Counted from the first letter of the stretch, positions 1 to 7,129 are shown. The stretch: DNA of 24,144 nt from Clostridia bacterium (GCA_017399225.1 JAFQEB010000050.1:1-24144); one strand, 5' to 3'. Numbers and translations are program-made. The notes: generated from the sequence alone by a model not told the origin.

Positions 1-818
1 AGCATTGTGTTGGTGGAGCAGCCCAGGGCCATGTCAACGGTTTCGGCGTTGTTGAAGGCGGCGGGGGTCATGATGTCGCGGGGGCGGATGTTCTTCTCTA
101 CCAGCTGCATGATCTGCATGCCGGCGTGCTTGGCCAGGCGGATGCGGGTGCTCAGCGGCGCAGGAATGGTGCCGTTGCCGGGCAGCGCCATGCCCAGGGC
201 CTCACACAGGCAGTTCATGGAGTTGGCAGTGTACATGCCCGAGCAGCTGCCGCAGGAGGGGCAGGCGTTCTCCTCGTAATTCAGCACGCCTGCTTCGTCC
301 AGAATGCCGGCCTTGTAGGCGCCCACAGCCTCGAACATGTGGCTCAGGCAGGTACGGCGGCCATCGTTCAGGTGACCGGCCAGCATCGGGCCGCCGGAGC
401 AGAAGATGGTCGGGATGTTCAGTCGGGCCGCGGCCATCAGCAGGCCGGGAACGTTCTTGTCGCAGTTGGGCACCATGACCAGGCCGTCAAACTGGTGGGC
501 GATGGCCATGGCTTCAGTGGAATCGGCGATCAGATCACGGGTGACGAGGGAGTACTTCATGCCCACATGGCCCATGGCGATGCCGTCGCACACCGCGATG
601 GCCGGGAACATGATGGGCGTGCCGCCTGACGCGCGGACGCCGGCTTTCACGGCCTCGGTGATCTTGTCCAGGTTCATGTGGCCGGGCACGATCTCGTTGT
701 AGGAGGACACCACACCGATCAGCGGCTTGCGGATCTCCTCGTCGGTATAGCCCAGGGCATACAGCAGAGAGCGGTTCGGGGCGCGCTCCACGCCGATCTT
801 GATGTTGTTGGAATTCAT
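1..818 (-). CDS. ilvD: Dihydroxy-acid dehydratase, N-terminal 272 codons (3' end outside window)
   Basis: Dehydrates 2,3-dihydroxy-isovalerate and 2,3-dihydroxy-3-methylvalerate to the 2-keto acids that precede valine/leucine and isoleucine; a cytoplasmic Fe-S enzyme. The visible protein begins [18 protein letters not shown] and carries family blocks such as [16 protein letters not shown], the Cys-rich [19 protein letters not shown] and, at the window edge, LGCSTNT. The cysteines of these blocks are the known cluster ligands of the IlvD/Edd family. The ATG at 816-818 is chosen because AGGAGG (828-833) lies 9 nt upstream and the family starts here. It is the last visible gene of the ilvBNCD operon, 233 nt downstream of ilvC. 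That gap holds hairpins and a repeat, so ilvD may be expressed at a different level from ilvC. Only the C-terminal half is missing, through the window boundary rather than a mutation. Confidence 0.97.
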   Translation of the reverse strand, partial: MNSNNIKIGVERAPNRSLLYALGYTDEEIRKPLIGVVSSYNEIVPGHMNLDKITEAVKAGVRASGGTPIMFPAIAVCDGIAMGHVGMKYSLVTRDLIADSTEAMAIAHQFDGLVMVPNCDKNVPGLLMAAARLNIPTIFCSGGPMLAGHLNDGRRTCLSHMFEAVGAYKAGILDEAGVLNYEENACPSCGSCSGMYTANSMNCLCEALGMALPGNGTIPAPLSTRIRLAKHAGMQIMQLVEKNIRPRDIMTPAAFNNAETVDMALGCSTNTM

Positions 819-1051
819 AAATGTCAGCCTCCTGTGGAAGGTGGATTGTGTGTTGACACGGCAGCTTGGTCATGCCCGCGCTGCGGTGGTGAAAGGTAGG
901 GCAGGGGTTGGCTGCCCTACACAGGAATTTCTCATAGCCCGCGCGATGAGCGCGCGGTAGGACGACTTAAGTTTCAGGCGCAAGTTTTACGCGCGTGTAC
1001 TCAAACCGAAGGCGCGCAACTCAATCGCGGGAAAGTCCAGACGAAGTCTGG
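819..1051. other. ilvC-ilvD intergenic region with hairpins
   Basis: No gene is visible in these 233 nt. It contains a perfect 8-bp inverted repeat, GTAGGGCA (896-903) with TGCCCTAC (913-920); a 7-bp inverted repeat, CCGCGCG (939-945) with CGCGCGG (951-957); and next to the ilvC stop a copy of the dispersed repeat listed separately (989-1051). None is followed by a good T run on the minus strand, so I do not call a terminator. They could act as mRNA stability or processing structures between ilvC and ilvD. Confidence 0.5.
989..1051 (-). repeat. Dispersed palindromic repeat A, copy 1 (after ilvC stop)
   Basis: On the minus strand the element begins immediately after the ilvC TAA with hairpin CCAGAC-TTC-GTCTGG (1037-1051). 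It continues through a CGCGATTG block and GCGCGCCTTCGGTTTGA to CGCGCGT. The order of blocks matches the copy after rel (11959-12071), which shares TCGCGAT, CGCGCCTTCGGTT and GCGCG in the same order. It abuts the stop codon directly, as other copies do. Confidence 0.6.
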
Positions 1052-2071
1052 TTAGTTGCTGGCGTTGTCCAGATTGTTGTCGTTCTTCCACAGCATCTGG
1101 GAGCGCAGCTGCTCGCCGACGACCTCCATCTCGTGCTTGGCCAGGATGGCGCGGCGGCTGTTGAAGTAGCAGCGGCCGGTCTTGTTCTCGGCGATCCACT
1201 TGCCGGCGAAGGTGCCGTCCTGGATGTCGTTCAGCACAGCCTTCATGTTGGCCTTGGTCTGCTCGTAGGGCAGCACGCGGGGGCCGGAGACATACTCGCC
1301 GTACTCAGCGGTATCGGAGATGGAGTAGTTCATCGCAGCGACGCCGCCCTTGTTGATCAGGTCGATGATCAGCTTCATCTCGTGGATGCACTCGAAGTAG
1401 GCGTTCTCGGGCTGGTAGCCGGCCTCGACCAGGGTCTCGAAGCCGCAGCGCATCAGTTCGACCACGCCGCCGCACAGCACGGCCTGCTCGCCGAACAGGT
1501 CGGTCTCGGTCTCTTCGTTCATCGTGGTCTGCATGATGCCCGCGCGGGCGCCGCCGATACCGGCGATGTAAGCCAGGGCGATGTCCCAGGCCTTGCCGGA
1601 AGCGTCCTGCTCAACGGCGACCAGGCAGGGCACGCCCTTGCCGGCGACGTACTGGCTGCGGACGGTGTGGCCGGGGCCCTTGGGGGCAGCCATGAACACG
1701 TCCACGCCGGCGGGAGGCGCGATCAGCTTGTAGCGGATGTTGAAGCCGTGGGCGAAGGCGATGGCCTTGCCCTCGGTCAGGTAGGGCAGGATGTCCTGGT
1801 TGAACATGTCGGCCTGCTTCTCGTCGTTGATGAGGATCATGATGATGTCGGCCTTCTTGGTCAGCTCCGGAACGGTCATGACCTCGAAGCCGTCCTTCTC
1901 AGCCACAGGCCAGGACTTGCCGCCCTTGCGCAGGCCGATGATGACGTTCACGCCGGAGTCGCGCAGGTTCAGCGCATGGGCGTGGCCCTGGGAGCCGTAG
2001 CCAACGATGCCGACCACCTTGCCGTCGAGCTTGCCCAGATCACAGTCCTTCTCGTAATACATTTTTGCCAT
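1052..2071 (-). CDS. ilvC: Ketol-acid reductoisomerase (class I)
   Basis: Converts acetolactate or acetohydroxybutyrate to the dihydroxy acid using NAD(P)H and Mg2+, the second common step of valine and isoleucine synthesis; cytoplasmic. The 339-residue protein is a normal class I length. It shows the Rossmann motif [10 protein letters not shown] (residues 24-33), a GLRKGGKSW cofactor loop (46-54), a conserved AHGFNI with His108, and the metal-binding pair Asp191/Glu195 in TDLFGEQ. The serine in the cofactor loop suggests NADPH preference, by analogy with characterised family members. The start at 2069-2071 has AAGGGAG (2081-2087) upstream. The first 32 nt overlap the end of ilvN in another frame, implying translational coupling. 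It is third in ilvBNCD and is followed by repeat A. Confidence 0.98.
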   Translation of the reverse strand: MAKMYYEKDCDLGKLDGKVVGIVGYGSQGHAHALNLRDSGVNVIIGLRKGGKSWPVAEKDGFEVMTVPELTKKADIIMILINDEKQADMFNQDILPYLTEGKAIAFAHGFNIRYKLIAPPAGVDVFMAAPKGPGHTVRSQYVAGKGVPCLVAVEQDASGKAWDIALAYIAGIGGARAGIMQTTMNEETETDLFGEQAVLCGGVVELMRCGFETLVEAGYQPENAYFECIHEMKLIIDLINKGGVAAMNYSISDTAEYGEYVSGPRVLPYEQTKANMKAVLNDIQDGTFAGKWIAENKTGRCYFNSRRAILAKHEMEVVGEQLRSQMLWKNDNNLDNASN

Positions 2072-2603
2072 AGTCGTATTCTCCCTTCATTTTTGTCTGT
2101 TCGTCAATGGTGAACTGTCCGCGCTCGAGGGCAACCATGCCGGTGCGGACGAGCTCGAGTATTCCAAACTCCTTGAGGAGATTCTGGATGGCTTCAGCCT
2201 TGCTTTCATCGCCGATGACGGCAAGGGTCAGGGATGCGACCGACACGTCGATGATGGACGCGCGGAAGATGTTGGCGATCTGGATGACCTCGTTGCGGGT
2301 CACCGCGGAATCGGCCTTCACTTTGATGAGCACCAGCTCGCGGCGGATGGCGTGCTCGGGTACCAGCGTCTTGACGCTATGCACGCAGATCAGCTTGCGC
2401 AGCTGGGAGGCGATCAGGCGGGTCTGGTTTTCATCCGCCAGGATCTCGATGGTGATGCGGGATACCTTGGGGTCATCCGTTGTACCCACGGCCAGGGACT
2501 CGATGTTGTAGCCCTTGCCGGAGAACAGCCGCGCCACCCGGGAAAGGACGCCGGACTCGTTGTCTACCAGCACGGCCAGGGTTTTGCGTTCTGAATTGGA
2601 CAT
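2040..2603 (-). CDS. ilvN: Acetolactate synthase small (regulatory) subunit
   Basis: Regulatory subunit of acetohydroxyacid synthase; it binds and stimulates the IlvB catalytic subunit and confers valine feedback inhibition. The 187-residue protein opens with an ACT domain ([20 protein letters not shown], about residues 7-80) including the [10 protein letters not shown] strand typical of IlvN. A C-terminal IlvN domain follows (about 85-165, ELVLIKV to [12 protein letters not shown]). It is slightly longer than usual, with a tail of about 20 residues that reads into the start of ilvC. The ATG at 2601-2603 is preceded by AAGGAG about 8 nt upstream. It lies 16 nt after ilvB and overlaps ilvC by 32 nt, so the three genes are tightly coupled. 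Confidence 0.97.
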   Translation of the reverse strand: MSNSERKTLAVLVDNESGVLSRVARLFSGKGYNIESLAVGTTDDPKVSRITIEILADENQTRLIASQLRKLICVHSVKTLVPEHAIRRELVLIKVKADSAVTRNEVIQIANIFRASIIDVSVASLTLAVIGDESKAEAIQNLLKEFGILELVRTGMVALERGQFTIDEQTKMKGEYDYGKNVLREGL

Positions 2604-2619
2604 TGGGTCAGCTCCTTTC

Positions 2620-4335
2620 TCAAGAATTCAGCATAAAGTCGGTGATGTGGCTGCCGCCGCCGACCATGGGACGCACCTTCTCGTCCATGTCGATCACGCA
2701 GTCGATCACGTAACCGTGGCCGCAGGAGAGTGCCTCGTGCAGGGCTTCCTCCAGGTCTTCCACCGTGGTGACCCGCTTGCCGGAGAGGCCGTAGGCTTCC
2801 GCCAGCTTCACGAAATCCGGCGCGCGGTCAAGGGTGGTGGAGGCGAAGCGCTTGTTGTAGATCAGCGTCTGCCACTGGCGCACCATGCCGAGGGTGCCGT
2901 TGTTGAACACCACGTTGATGATGGGCAGTTTGTAGTAGGATTCGGTGGCCAGCTCGTTGCAGTTCATACGGAAGCCGCCGTCGCCGGTGACGTGCAATAC
3001 GCACTTGTCCGGGTGGCTGACCTGCGCGCCGATGGCAGCGCCCAGGCCGAAGCCCATCGTGCCGAAGCCGCCGCTGGTCAGCAGCTGACCGGGATAATCA
3101 AAGTGGAAGTGCTGGATGGCCCACATCTGATGCTGGCCCACGTCGGTGGAGACGATGGTGTCCTGGGGGCAGATGCGTGCGATGGAGGACAGCACCTGCT
3201 GGGGAGTCAGGTGATCGGTGGCCTCGTCGTACTCGGTCTCCGTCTTGAAGGAGAAAACATACTGCATCCACTCGTCGTGATTCATGGGCTGGACGCGCTC
3301 CAGCAGCAGCTCCAGCACCCGCTTGCAGTCGCCCACGATGTGGTGGTCGGTCTGCACGTTCTTGTTGATCTCCGATCGGTCGATGTCGATCTGCACGATC
3401 TTCGCGTTCTGCGCGAAGGTGGAGGGCTTCAGGGCCACGCGGTCGGAGAAGCGGCAGCCCAGGGCGATCAGCAGGTCACAGGCGTCCACCGCCATGTTGG
3501 AGGCCTCGGAGCCGTGCATACCGATCATGCCGGTCACATGCTTGTCCCGGCCCTGCAAACCGCCGGCGCCCATCAGCGTTACCGCTGCGGGGGAGTCGAT
3601 CCGGTTGACCAGCTGGCAGATCTCCTCGTGCGCTCTGGCGCGCACCACGCCGCCGCCGCAGATGATCATGGGTTTCTTGCTTTCGGCGATCATCTCCACC
3701 AGCTTCTCAATGTCTGCGTGGTCGGGTTCGGGGGCCTTGAAGTTCTGGGAGGAGCGGGCCATCAGCTGGGCCAGATGACCGTTGGCCGCGTGATGGGAGC
3801 GGCGCAGTGGCTCGTAATCCGCGGTCTCCGCGGTCACATTCTTGGGGATGTCCAGCAGCACGGGGCCGGGTCGGCCGCTGCGGGCGATGGCGAAGGCCTC
3901 GCGGATGGTATCGGCCAGCTTGCGCACGTCCCTGACCAGGTAGTTGCACTTGGTGATGGGCATCGTGATGCCGGTGATATCGACCTCCTGGAAGGAATCC
4001 TTGCCCAGAAGGGACGTGCCCACGTTGCAGGTGATGCACACGATGGGGGAGGAGTCCATATAGGCGGTGGCGATGCCGGTGACGAGGTTGGTGCAGCCGG
4101 GGCCGGAGGTGGCGAAGCACACGCCCACCTTACCGGTGGAGCGGGCATAGCCGTCCGCCGCGTGGCACGCGCCCTGCTCGTGGGCAGTGAGGATGTGCCG
4201 GATGCGGCCGTCCTGCTCGTAGCCGTACAGCTCGTCATACACGTTGAGGATGGTGCCGCCGGGGTAGCCGAAGATGGTATCGACATGCTGCTCAAGCAGG
4301 CATTCCATCAGGATCTTGGCGCCGGTCATTTGCAT
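2620..4335 (-). CDS. ilvB: Acetolactate synthase large (catalytic) subunit
   Basis: ThDP-dependent enzyme that condenses two pyruvates to acetolactate, or pyruvate plus 2-ketobutyrate to acetohydroxybutyrate; the committed step of branched-chain amino acid synthesis. At 571 residues it has the three-domain layout of the family. The N-terminal Pyr domain has GYPGG (23-27) and catalytic Glu53 in AHEQGACHAADGYAR. The central FAD-binding-like domain follows, then the PP domain with the ThDP motif GDGGFRMN (from residue 451) through VVFNNGTLGMV. A longer reading from 4371 exists, but the ATG at 4333-4335 is preferred because AGGAGG stands 8 nt upstream and the extra 12 residues are unlike the family. 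It is the first structural gene of the operon, downstream of the attenuator. A small hairpin (4359-4376) lies just ahead of the ribosome-binding site. Confidence 0.97.
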   Translation of the reverse strand: MQMTGAKILMECLLEQHVDTIFGYPGGTILNVYDELYGYEQDGRIRHILTAHEQGACHAADGYARSTGKVGVCFATSGPGCTNLVTGIATAYMDSSPIVCITCNVGTSLLGKDSFQEVDITGITMPITKCNYLVRDVRKLADTIREAFAIARSGRPGPVLLDIPKNVTAETADYEPLRRSHHAANGHLAQLMARSSQNFKAPEPDHADIEKLVEMIAESKKPMIICGGGVVRARAHEEICQLVNRIDSPAAVTLMGAGGLQGRDKHVTGMIGMHGSEASNMAVDACDLLIALGCRFSDRVALKPSTFAQNAKIVQIDIDRSEINKNVQTDHHIVGDCKRVLELLLERVQPMNHDEWMQYVFSFKTETEYDEATDHLTPQQVLSSIARICPQDTIVSTDVGQHQMWAIQHFHFDYPGQLLTSGGFGTMGFGLGAAIGAQVSHPDKCVLHVTGDGGFRMNCNELATESYYKLPIINVVFNNGTLGMVRQWQTLIYNKRFASTTLDRAPDFVKLAEAYGLSGKRVTTVEDLEEALHEALSCGHGYVIDCVIDMDEKVRPMVGGGSHITDFMLNS

Positions 4336-4358
4336 GGGGGAAACCTCCTGTTTCTCGT

Positions 4359-4376
4359 GCCGGAGAAGCATCCGGC
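4359..4376 (-). other. Hairpin upstream of the ilvB ribosome-binding site
   Basis: Perfect 6-bp inverted repeat GCCGGA-TGCTTC-TCCGGC on the minus strand, located about 10 nt before the AGGAGG of ilvB. It has no T run, so it is not a terminator. It may shape ribosome access or mRNA stability after the attenuator has been read through. Its function is only inferred. Confidence 0.4.
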
Positions 4377-4413
4377 AGGGAATCGGTATGGGTGCGAAGG
4401 TATGAATGGGTAT

Positions 4414-4453
4414 AAAGAAAGCCTGCGGTCTAAAAGTCAGACCTGCAGGCTTT
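4414..4453 (-). terminator. ilv leader attenuator (intrinsic terminator)
   Basis: On the minus strand AAAGCCTGC (4453-4445) pairs with GCAGGCTTT (4426-4418). Inside this, GGTCT (4443-4439) pairs with AGACC (4431-4427) around a 7-nt loop, leaving one bulged A. The stem ends in TTTCTTT. That is 14 base pairs plus a U-rich tail, a strong intrinsic terminator placed between the leader peptide and ilvB. It would stop transcription before the operon unless an alternative fold forms, which is the logic of attenuation. Confidence 0.9.
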
Positions 4454-4463
4454 GCCGGAACGC

Positions 4464-4519
4464 GTCTGCCTACGGCGGCTTCCGGGCCTTTCAGACGCCG
4501 CGGAGCCTCATCGGCAGAC
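4464..4519 (-). promoter_or_regulatory. Long-range leader hairpin, probable attenuator element
   Basis: Just after the leader-peptide stop, GTCTGCC (4519-4513) can pair with GGCAGAC (4470-4464), enclosing a secondary GC-rich stem GCGGC/GCCGC. A further CCGGAA (4485-4480)/TTCCGG (4460-4455) pairing is mutually exclusive with parts of it. These are candidates for the pause or protector and competitor structures of a leader attenuator. Pairings are seen directly; their roles are inferred. Confidence 0.5.
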
Positions 4520-4522
4520 AGA

Positions 4523-4633
4523 TCAATGCTGGCATTGCAGAGCTAAACTTTTAGCAGCATACGGGTACGTAATAAGTCGTACCAGCAGGCTGATTAGCAC
4601 AGCCTGAATGCCCAGCAGCATCATTGCGTTCAT
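4523..4633 (-). CDS. ilvL: Branched-chain amino acid leader peptide of the ilv operon
   Basis: A 36-codon frame on the transcript between the ilv promoter and the terminator. It reads MNAMM then LLGIQAVLISLLVRLI (residues 6-21), of which 11 of 16 residues are Leu, Ile or Val; the tail TYPYAAKSLALQCQH is unremarkable. GGAGA (4645-4641) precedes the ATG (4633-4631) by 7 nt. Several codons in the run (CTA, GTA, CGA, CTT, TTA) are uncommon in this GC-rich window, where CTG and GTG dominate. This matches the design of enterobacterial ilvL and ivbL leaders, where ribosome stalling at uncharged Leu/Ile/Val codons prevents a downstream terminator. No T-box signature (AGGGTGG..ACCGCG-like) is seen. 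A small hydrophobic membrane peptide is the alternative, but promoter, leader, terminator and ilvB in line favour a leader. The symbol is by analogy. Confidence 0.85.
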   Translation of the reverse strand: MNAMMLLGIQAVLISLLVRLITYPYAAKSLALQCQH

Positions 4634-4687
4634 CAACTTATCTCCATCATCAAAACGTTTTCGCGGCTCATTCCTGAGCACGGGAAA

Positions 4688-4716
4688 ATTGTAGCACACC
4701 CGCATGGTGATGTCAA
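4688..4716 (-). promoter_or_regulatory. Sigma-A promoter of the ilv operon
   Basis: Perfect -35 TTGACA (4716-4711), 17-nt spacer and -10 TACAAT (4693-4688) with an extended TGC immediately upstream of the -10. Transcription would start near 4681, about 48 nt before the leader-peptide ATG. It diverges from the tRNA-Ser promoter. Confidence 0.9.
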
Positions 4717-4783
4717 TTGAACTGGTGTATTTCTCCTGTTCTTTCGACAGGGCGGGCGGCGGATGAAAACCGGAAAGTCGCAC

Positions 4784-4812
4784 TTGCCAAAGCGGCGGAA
4801 GTGTGCTACAAT
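4784..4812 (+). promoter_or_regulatory. Promoter of the tRNA-Ser gene
   Basis: -35 TTGCCA (4784-4789), 17-nt spacer and -10 TACAAT (4807-4812), again with TGC in front. The predicted start lies around 4819, about 33 nt before the tRNA. The 12 bases GTGTGCTACAAT around the -10 are identical to those of the divergent ilv promoter. Confidence 0.8.
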
Positions 4813-4851
4813 AATGACCGCTGCCAATCACGGCGCAGCAACTGAATATGT

Positions 4852-4937
4852 GGAGCGGTATCGAAGCGGTCATAACGGGGCGCACTCGAAATGCGTTTGC
4901 TCGAGAGGGCACGTGGGTTCGAATCCCACCCGCTCCG
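4852..4937 (+). tRNA. tRNA-Ser (anticodon CGA)
   Basis: Class II tRNA of 86 nt. The acceptor stem is GGAGCGG (4852-4858) with CCGCTCC (4930-4936) and discriminator G4937. The anticodon loop CTCGAAA is closed by GCGCA/TGCGT and gives anticodon CGA, reading UCG. The long variable arm GCTC-GAGA-GGGC is typical of serine, and the T arm is GTGGG-TTCGAAT-CCCAC. The sequence after the discriminator is CAC, so the full 3' CCA is not encoded and must be added. It is a single-gene unit with its own promoter and terminator. Confidence 0.93.
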
Positions 4938-4943
4938 CACAGA

Positions 4944-4981
4944 AAAAGGCCTTGCAGATCGAAGGATCTGCAGGGCCTTTT
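4944..4981. terminator. Bidirectional terminator between tRNA-Ser and the esterase gene
   Basis: AAAAGGCC (4944-4951) pairs with GGCCTTTT (4974-4981), and TGCAGATC (4953-4960) with GATCTGCA (4965-4972), around loop GAAG. Only one wobble interrupts a 17-bp stem. A and T tracts on both sides let it end the tRNA transcript (plus) and the convergent esterase transcript (minus), whose stop codon is 6 nt away. Confidence 0.92.
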
Positions 4982-4987
4982 GGGTGT

Positions 4988-5866
4988 TCAGGCTTGTTCG
5001 GTGCGGAAAAGATGAGGCAGGGCCAGCCACAGGTACTCCCAGCAGTCGTCGTAGGTGTGCCAGCCGTTTTCCTTTACGCACCATACGAGATTGCCTTCGC
5101 CGGGAAGATCGGCAGGGGTGAAAAACTCCTGCCGGCGGGAAATAGCTTCAACCATGGGCTTCATGGCTTCGTAGGCGATGTCCTTGTCGCCGGTGAAGGC
5201 CAGAACGCGGTACTCCTCCGGCCTGAGACCGGAACGGCGGATGCAGCTGATGAGCGCGTCTGCGGTCTCTTCGGGGAAGTCCTTGCCGGCTTTGAGGCCC
5301 AAGGCCCAGTAATCGCCGGATAGGGGCGCGACGCACCACACATCCCGCAGGGCGTCGGCCATGACGCTCCAGGTGGTCTCGCCGCCCATGGAGAAGCCGC
5401 TGAAGGCTCGCTGATCCCGCACAGGCAGGGTGCGGAAAGCCGCGTCCACCGCCGGGATCAGATCCCGCGCCAGCTCCGTTGGGAAGCGGTGCGTCAGCTG
5501 TACGGCTACGTCGATGCTGCGGCGGGCAGCCTCCATGCCCTCCACGGTATAGGTGGGCGCGACCACGATCAGGGGCTCTGCGTGGCCGAGGGACAGGGCG
5601 TTGTCCAGCACGTTTTTCAGCGCGGTCGTGCCCTCGATACCGCCGAAGACCTCGTTTTCATCTCCTCCGCCGCCGTGCATCAGGTACAGTACGGGGTAGC
5701 GTCTTTCGGGGCTTTGGTCATATCCGAAGGGGAGATACACCAGCGCGCGCTTGGTCAGCGGGCGATGCAGGTCGTCATAGGTCTCGGTGGCGTAGGAGAT
5801 CTCTGTCAGTCGTCCGGCTGCGGCGCAGGGCGCTCGCATGGATTCGGGCAGGGGTGAAAACTGCAT
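4988..5866 (-). CDS. Putative alpha/beta-hydrolase esterase (carbohydrate esterase family 1-like)
   Basis: Predicted serine esterase of the CE1/feruloyl-esterase-like group, 292 residues. Visible features are LVYLPFGYDQSPERRYPVLYLMHGGG (strand and oxyanion region), the nucleophile elbow GFSMGG with Ser159, and a C-terminal GWHTYDDCWEYL with likely catalytic His270. The acidic member is probably in FTGDKDI. There is no signal peptide or lipobox, so it is probably cytoplasmic, and no carbohydrate-binding domain. The start at 5864-5866 follows GAGG by about 9 nt. A start 16 codons earlier would fall inside the -10 of its promoter and is rejected. Natural substrate cannot be read from the sequence: esters of sugars or xenobiotics are possible. 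It is monocistronic, between a promoter and the bidirectional terminator. Confidence 0.85.
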   Translation of the reverse strand: MQFSPLPESMRAPCAAAGRLTEISYATETYDDLHRPLTKRALVYLPFGYDQSPERRYPVLYLMHGGGGDENEVFGGIEGTTALKNVLDNALSLGHAEPLIVVAPTYTVEGMEAARRSIDVAVQLTHRFPTELARDLIPAVDAAFRTLPVRDQRAFSGFSMGGETTWSVMADALRDVWCVAPLSGDYWALGLKAGKDFPEETADALISCIRRSGLRPEEYRVLAFTGDKDIAYEAMKPMVEAISRRQEFFTPADLPGEGNLVWCVKENGWHTYDDCWEYLWLALPHLFRTEQA

Positions 5867-5912
5867 GGAAATACCTCGCTTTCGGAACGGGCTGCAGGAG
5901 CGGCTTTTGTTC

Positions 5913-5942
5913 ATTATATCTCATGATGGATGCAGCGTGCAA
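5913..5942 (-). promoter_or_regulatory. Promoter of the esterase gene
   Basis: On the minus strand, -10 TATAAT (5918-5913) is a perfect match, with TTGCAC (5942-5937) as -35 at 18-nt spacing. It lies about 50 nt upstream of the chosen start codon, supporting independent transcription from the fliB-like gene behind it. Confidence 0.75.
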
Positions 5943-5959
5943 GTACCAGCTGCGCGGGG

Positions 5960-7129
5960 TTACAGGCACATCAGCTGCCGCAGGTGCAGCGGGTCGTCGC
6001 AGCCCATGCGGCGCAGGATGGGCGCGGCCAGGCGGTCGAAATCCGTATGGTCGATCAGGCGGAACGCTGCGGCGCAGACGTCCACAGCCGCCTCGGTTGT
6101 GGGATGCTCCGCTGTCCAGCCCAGGCAGAGGAAGCGCAGCAGGGCGTATACGGCGCACAGGGACAGGTATTCGTCCATGAGCGGCACGGGCCTGTCCTGA
6201 AAGGGGAATTGCACGAAGAACATGTGGTTGACCAGCATGGGCTCGAACCAGTTTTCCCAATCCGGGATGAGGGCGCTGAAGGCGTCGTCGGCGGCCTGAT
6301 AGCGCTCAAAGGCCTCCGGTCCCTGTCCGAAATATGCCAGGGCGGCCTCGCCATAGTCGCGGATGCTGCGGCTGCGCTCATCAATGATGGCTATCATCTG
6401 TTCTGCGGCCTCCAGCCCGGCAAGGAGCTGGTCGTGTCCGGCATGGACGCTTTCCGGGATACGGACTGCTTCGCGGCCGCTCAGCAGCGCGTCCAGCCGC
6501 TGTTCATCCTGGGCTGCAATGGCCTGGTCTGCCGCTGCCAGCGCCTCGCCCAAAAGCAGCAGGCGCTGCGGCAGGGGATAATTGCGCTTCTGAAGCTGCG
6601 CGATGAGCCACATACGGATCTCCTGTTCGCGTCCGCCGGTGTGGAAATAGTGGATGCGGGGTGCTGCAGCAGGGGCGGGGGAAGTGAGATGGGTCTTCTC
6701 AAAATGAAGCGGCTCCTTGTGGTGCAGCAGCATTTCCAGCACTGCCTCGCAGCTGTTGGCGCAGGAGCATTCGCGGTACTCGCCGCTGCGAATTCCTCTC
6801 GGATATAGCCTGCATACGGCAGACAGCAGCTCCTCGCCCAGCTCGGCGTGCATCTGGCAGCGCCCGTCAGGCATATGGAGGGGGCACTTCCCGTCATAGC
6901 GGGGGCTGATCTGGGCATAATGCTCCGGCATGGGATGCTCGCACAGGTGCATCGCGCCGTCCAGCTTCCGCCGAAGATCTGCGGAGCAGGGGAGGCTCAG
7001 CAGTCGGAAATAGTCCTGCATGGAAAAGGAAATGGGCCAGCCCTCGCAGCAGGCAGCGCGGCATTTGCCCTGCTTGCAGCGGAATGAGGGGTAATAGTCG
7101 GGGGCCAGGTATTGTTGGTCTTCCTGCAT
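5960..7129 (-). CDS. FliB-family protein (flagellin lysine-N-methylase-like)
   Basis: A 389-residue member of the FliB family, named for the Salmonella enzyme that methylates flagellin lysines; the biochemical mechanism of most members is unknown. The N-terminus carries the family signature PDYYPSFRCKQGKCRAACCEGW with Cys18, 23, 27 and 28. It is followed by DGKCPLHMPDGRCQMH and ELLSAVCRLYPR, so at least seven cysteines look suited to binding an Fe-S cluster or zinc. The C-terminal half is helical and poorly conserved. The ATG at 7127-7129 is preferred over a GTG one codon earlier because AAGG (7141-7138) is 8 nt away. No flagellar gene is in the window, and FliB-like proteins are common in non-motile Clostridia, so a flagellar role should not be assumed. 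Family assignment is firm; function is open. Confidence 0.82.
   Translation of the reverse strand: MQEDQQYLAPDYYPSFRCKQGKCRAACCEGWPISFSMQDYFRLLSLPCSADLRRKLDGAMHLCEHPMPEHYAQISPRYDGKCPLHMPDGRCQMHAELGEELLSAVCRLYPRGIRSGEYRECSCANSCEAVLEMLLHHKEPLHFEKTHLTSPAPAAAPRIHYFHTGGREQEIRMWLIAQLQKRNYPLPQRLLLLGEALAAADQAIAAQDEQRLDALLSGREAVRIPESVHAGHDQLLAGLEAAEQMIAIIDERSRSIRDYGEAALAYFGQGPEAFERYQAADDAFSALIPDWENWFEPMLVNHMFFVQFPFQDRPVPLMDEYLSLCAVYALLRFLCLGWTAEHPTTEAAVDVCAAAFRLIDHTDFDRLAAPILRRMGCDDPLHLRQLMCL

Noticed and set aside
4336..4371. Longer ilvB start (12 extra residues)
   Set aside because: The extra residues include the ribosome-binding region AGGAGG of the downstream ATG and do not resemble IlvB N-termini.
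2515..4554. 679-codon open frame on the plus strand opposite ilvB
   Set aside because: It mirrors the wobble-position bias of the GC-rich ilvB gene on the other strand, has low-complexity Ala/Gly/Val/His composition and no recognisable motif.
4414..4690. T-box riboswitch upstream of ilvB
   Set aside because: Expected in Firmicutes, but neither the conserved T-box sequence nor a specifier-loop-like arrangement was found; the leader peptide explains the terminator.
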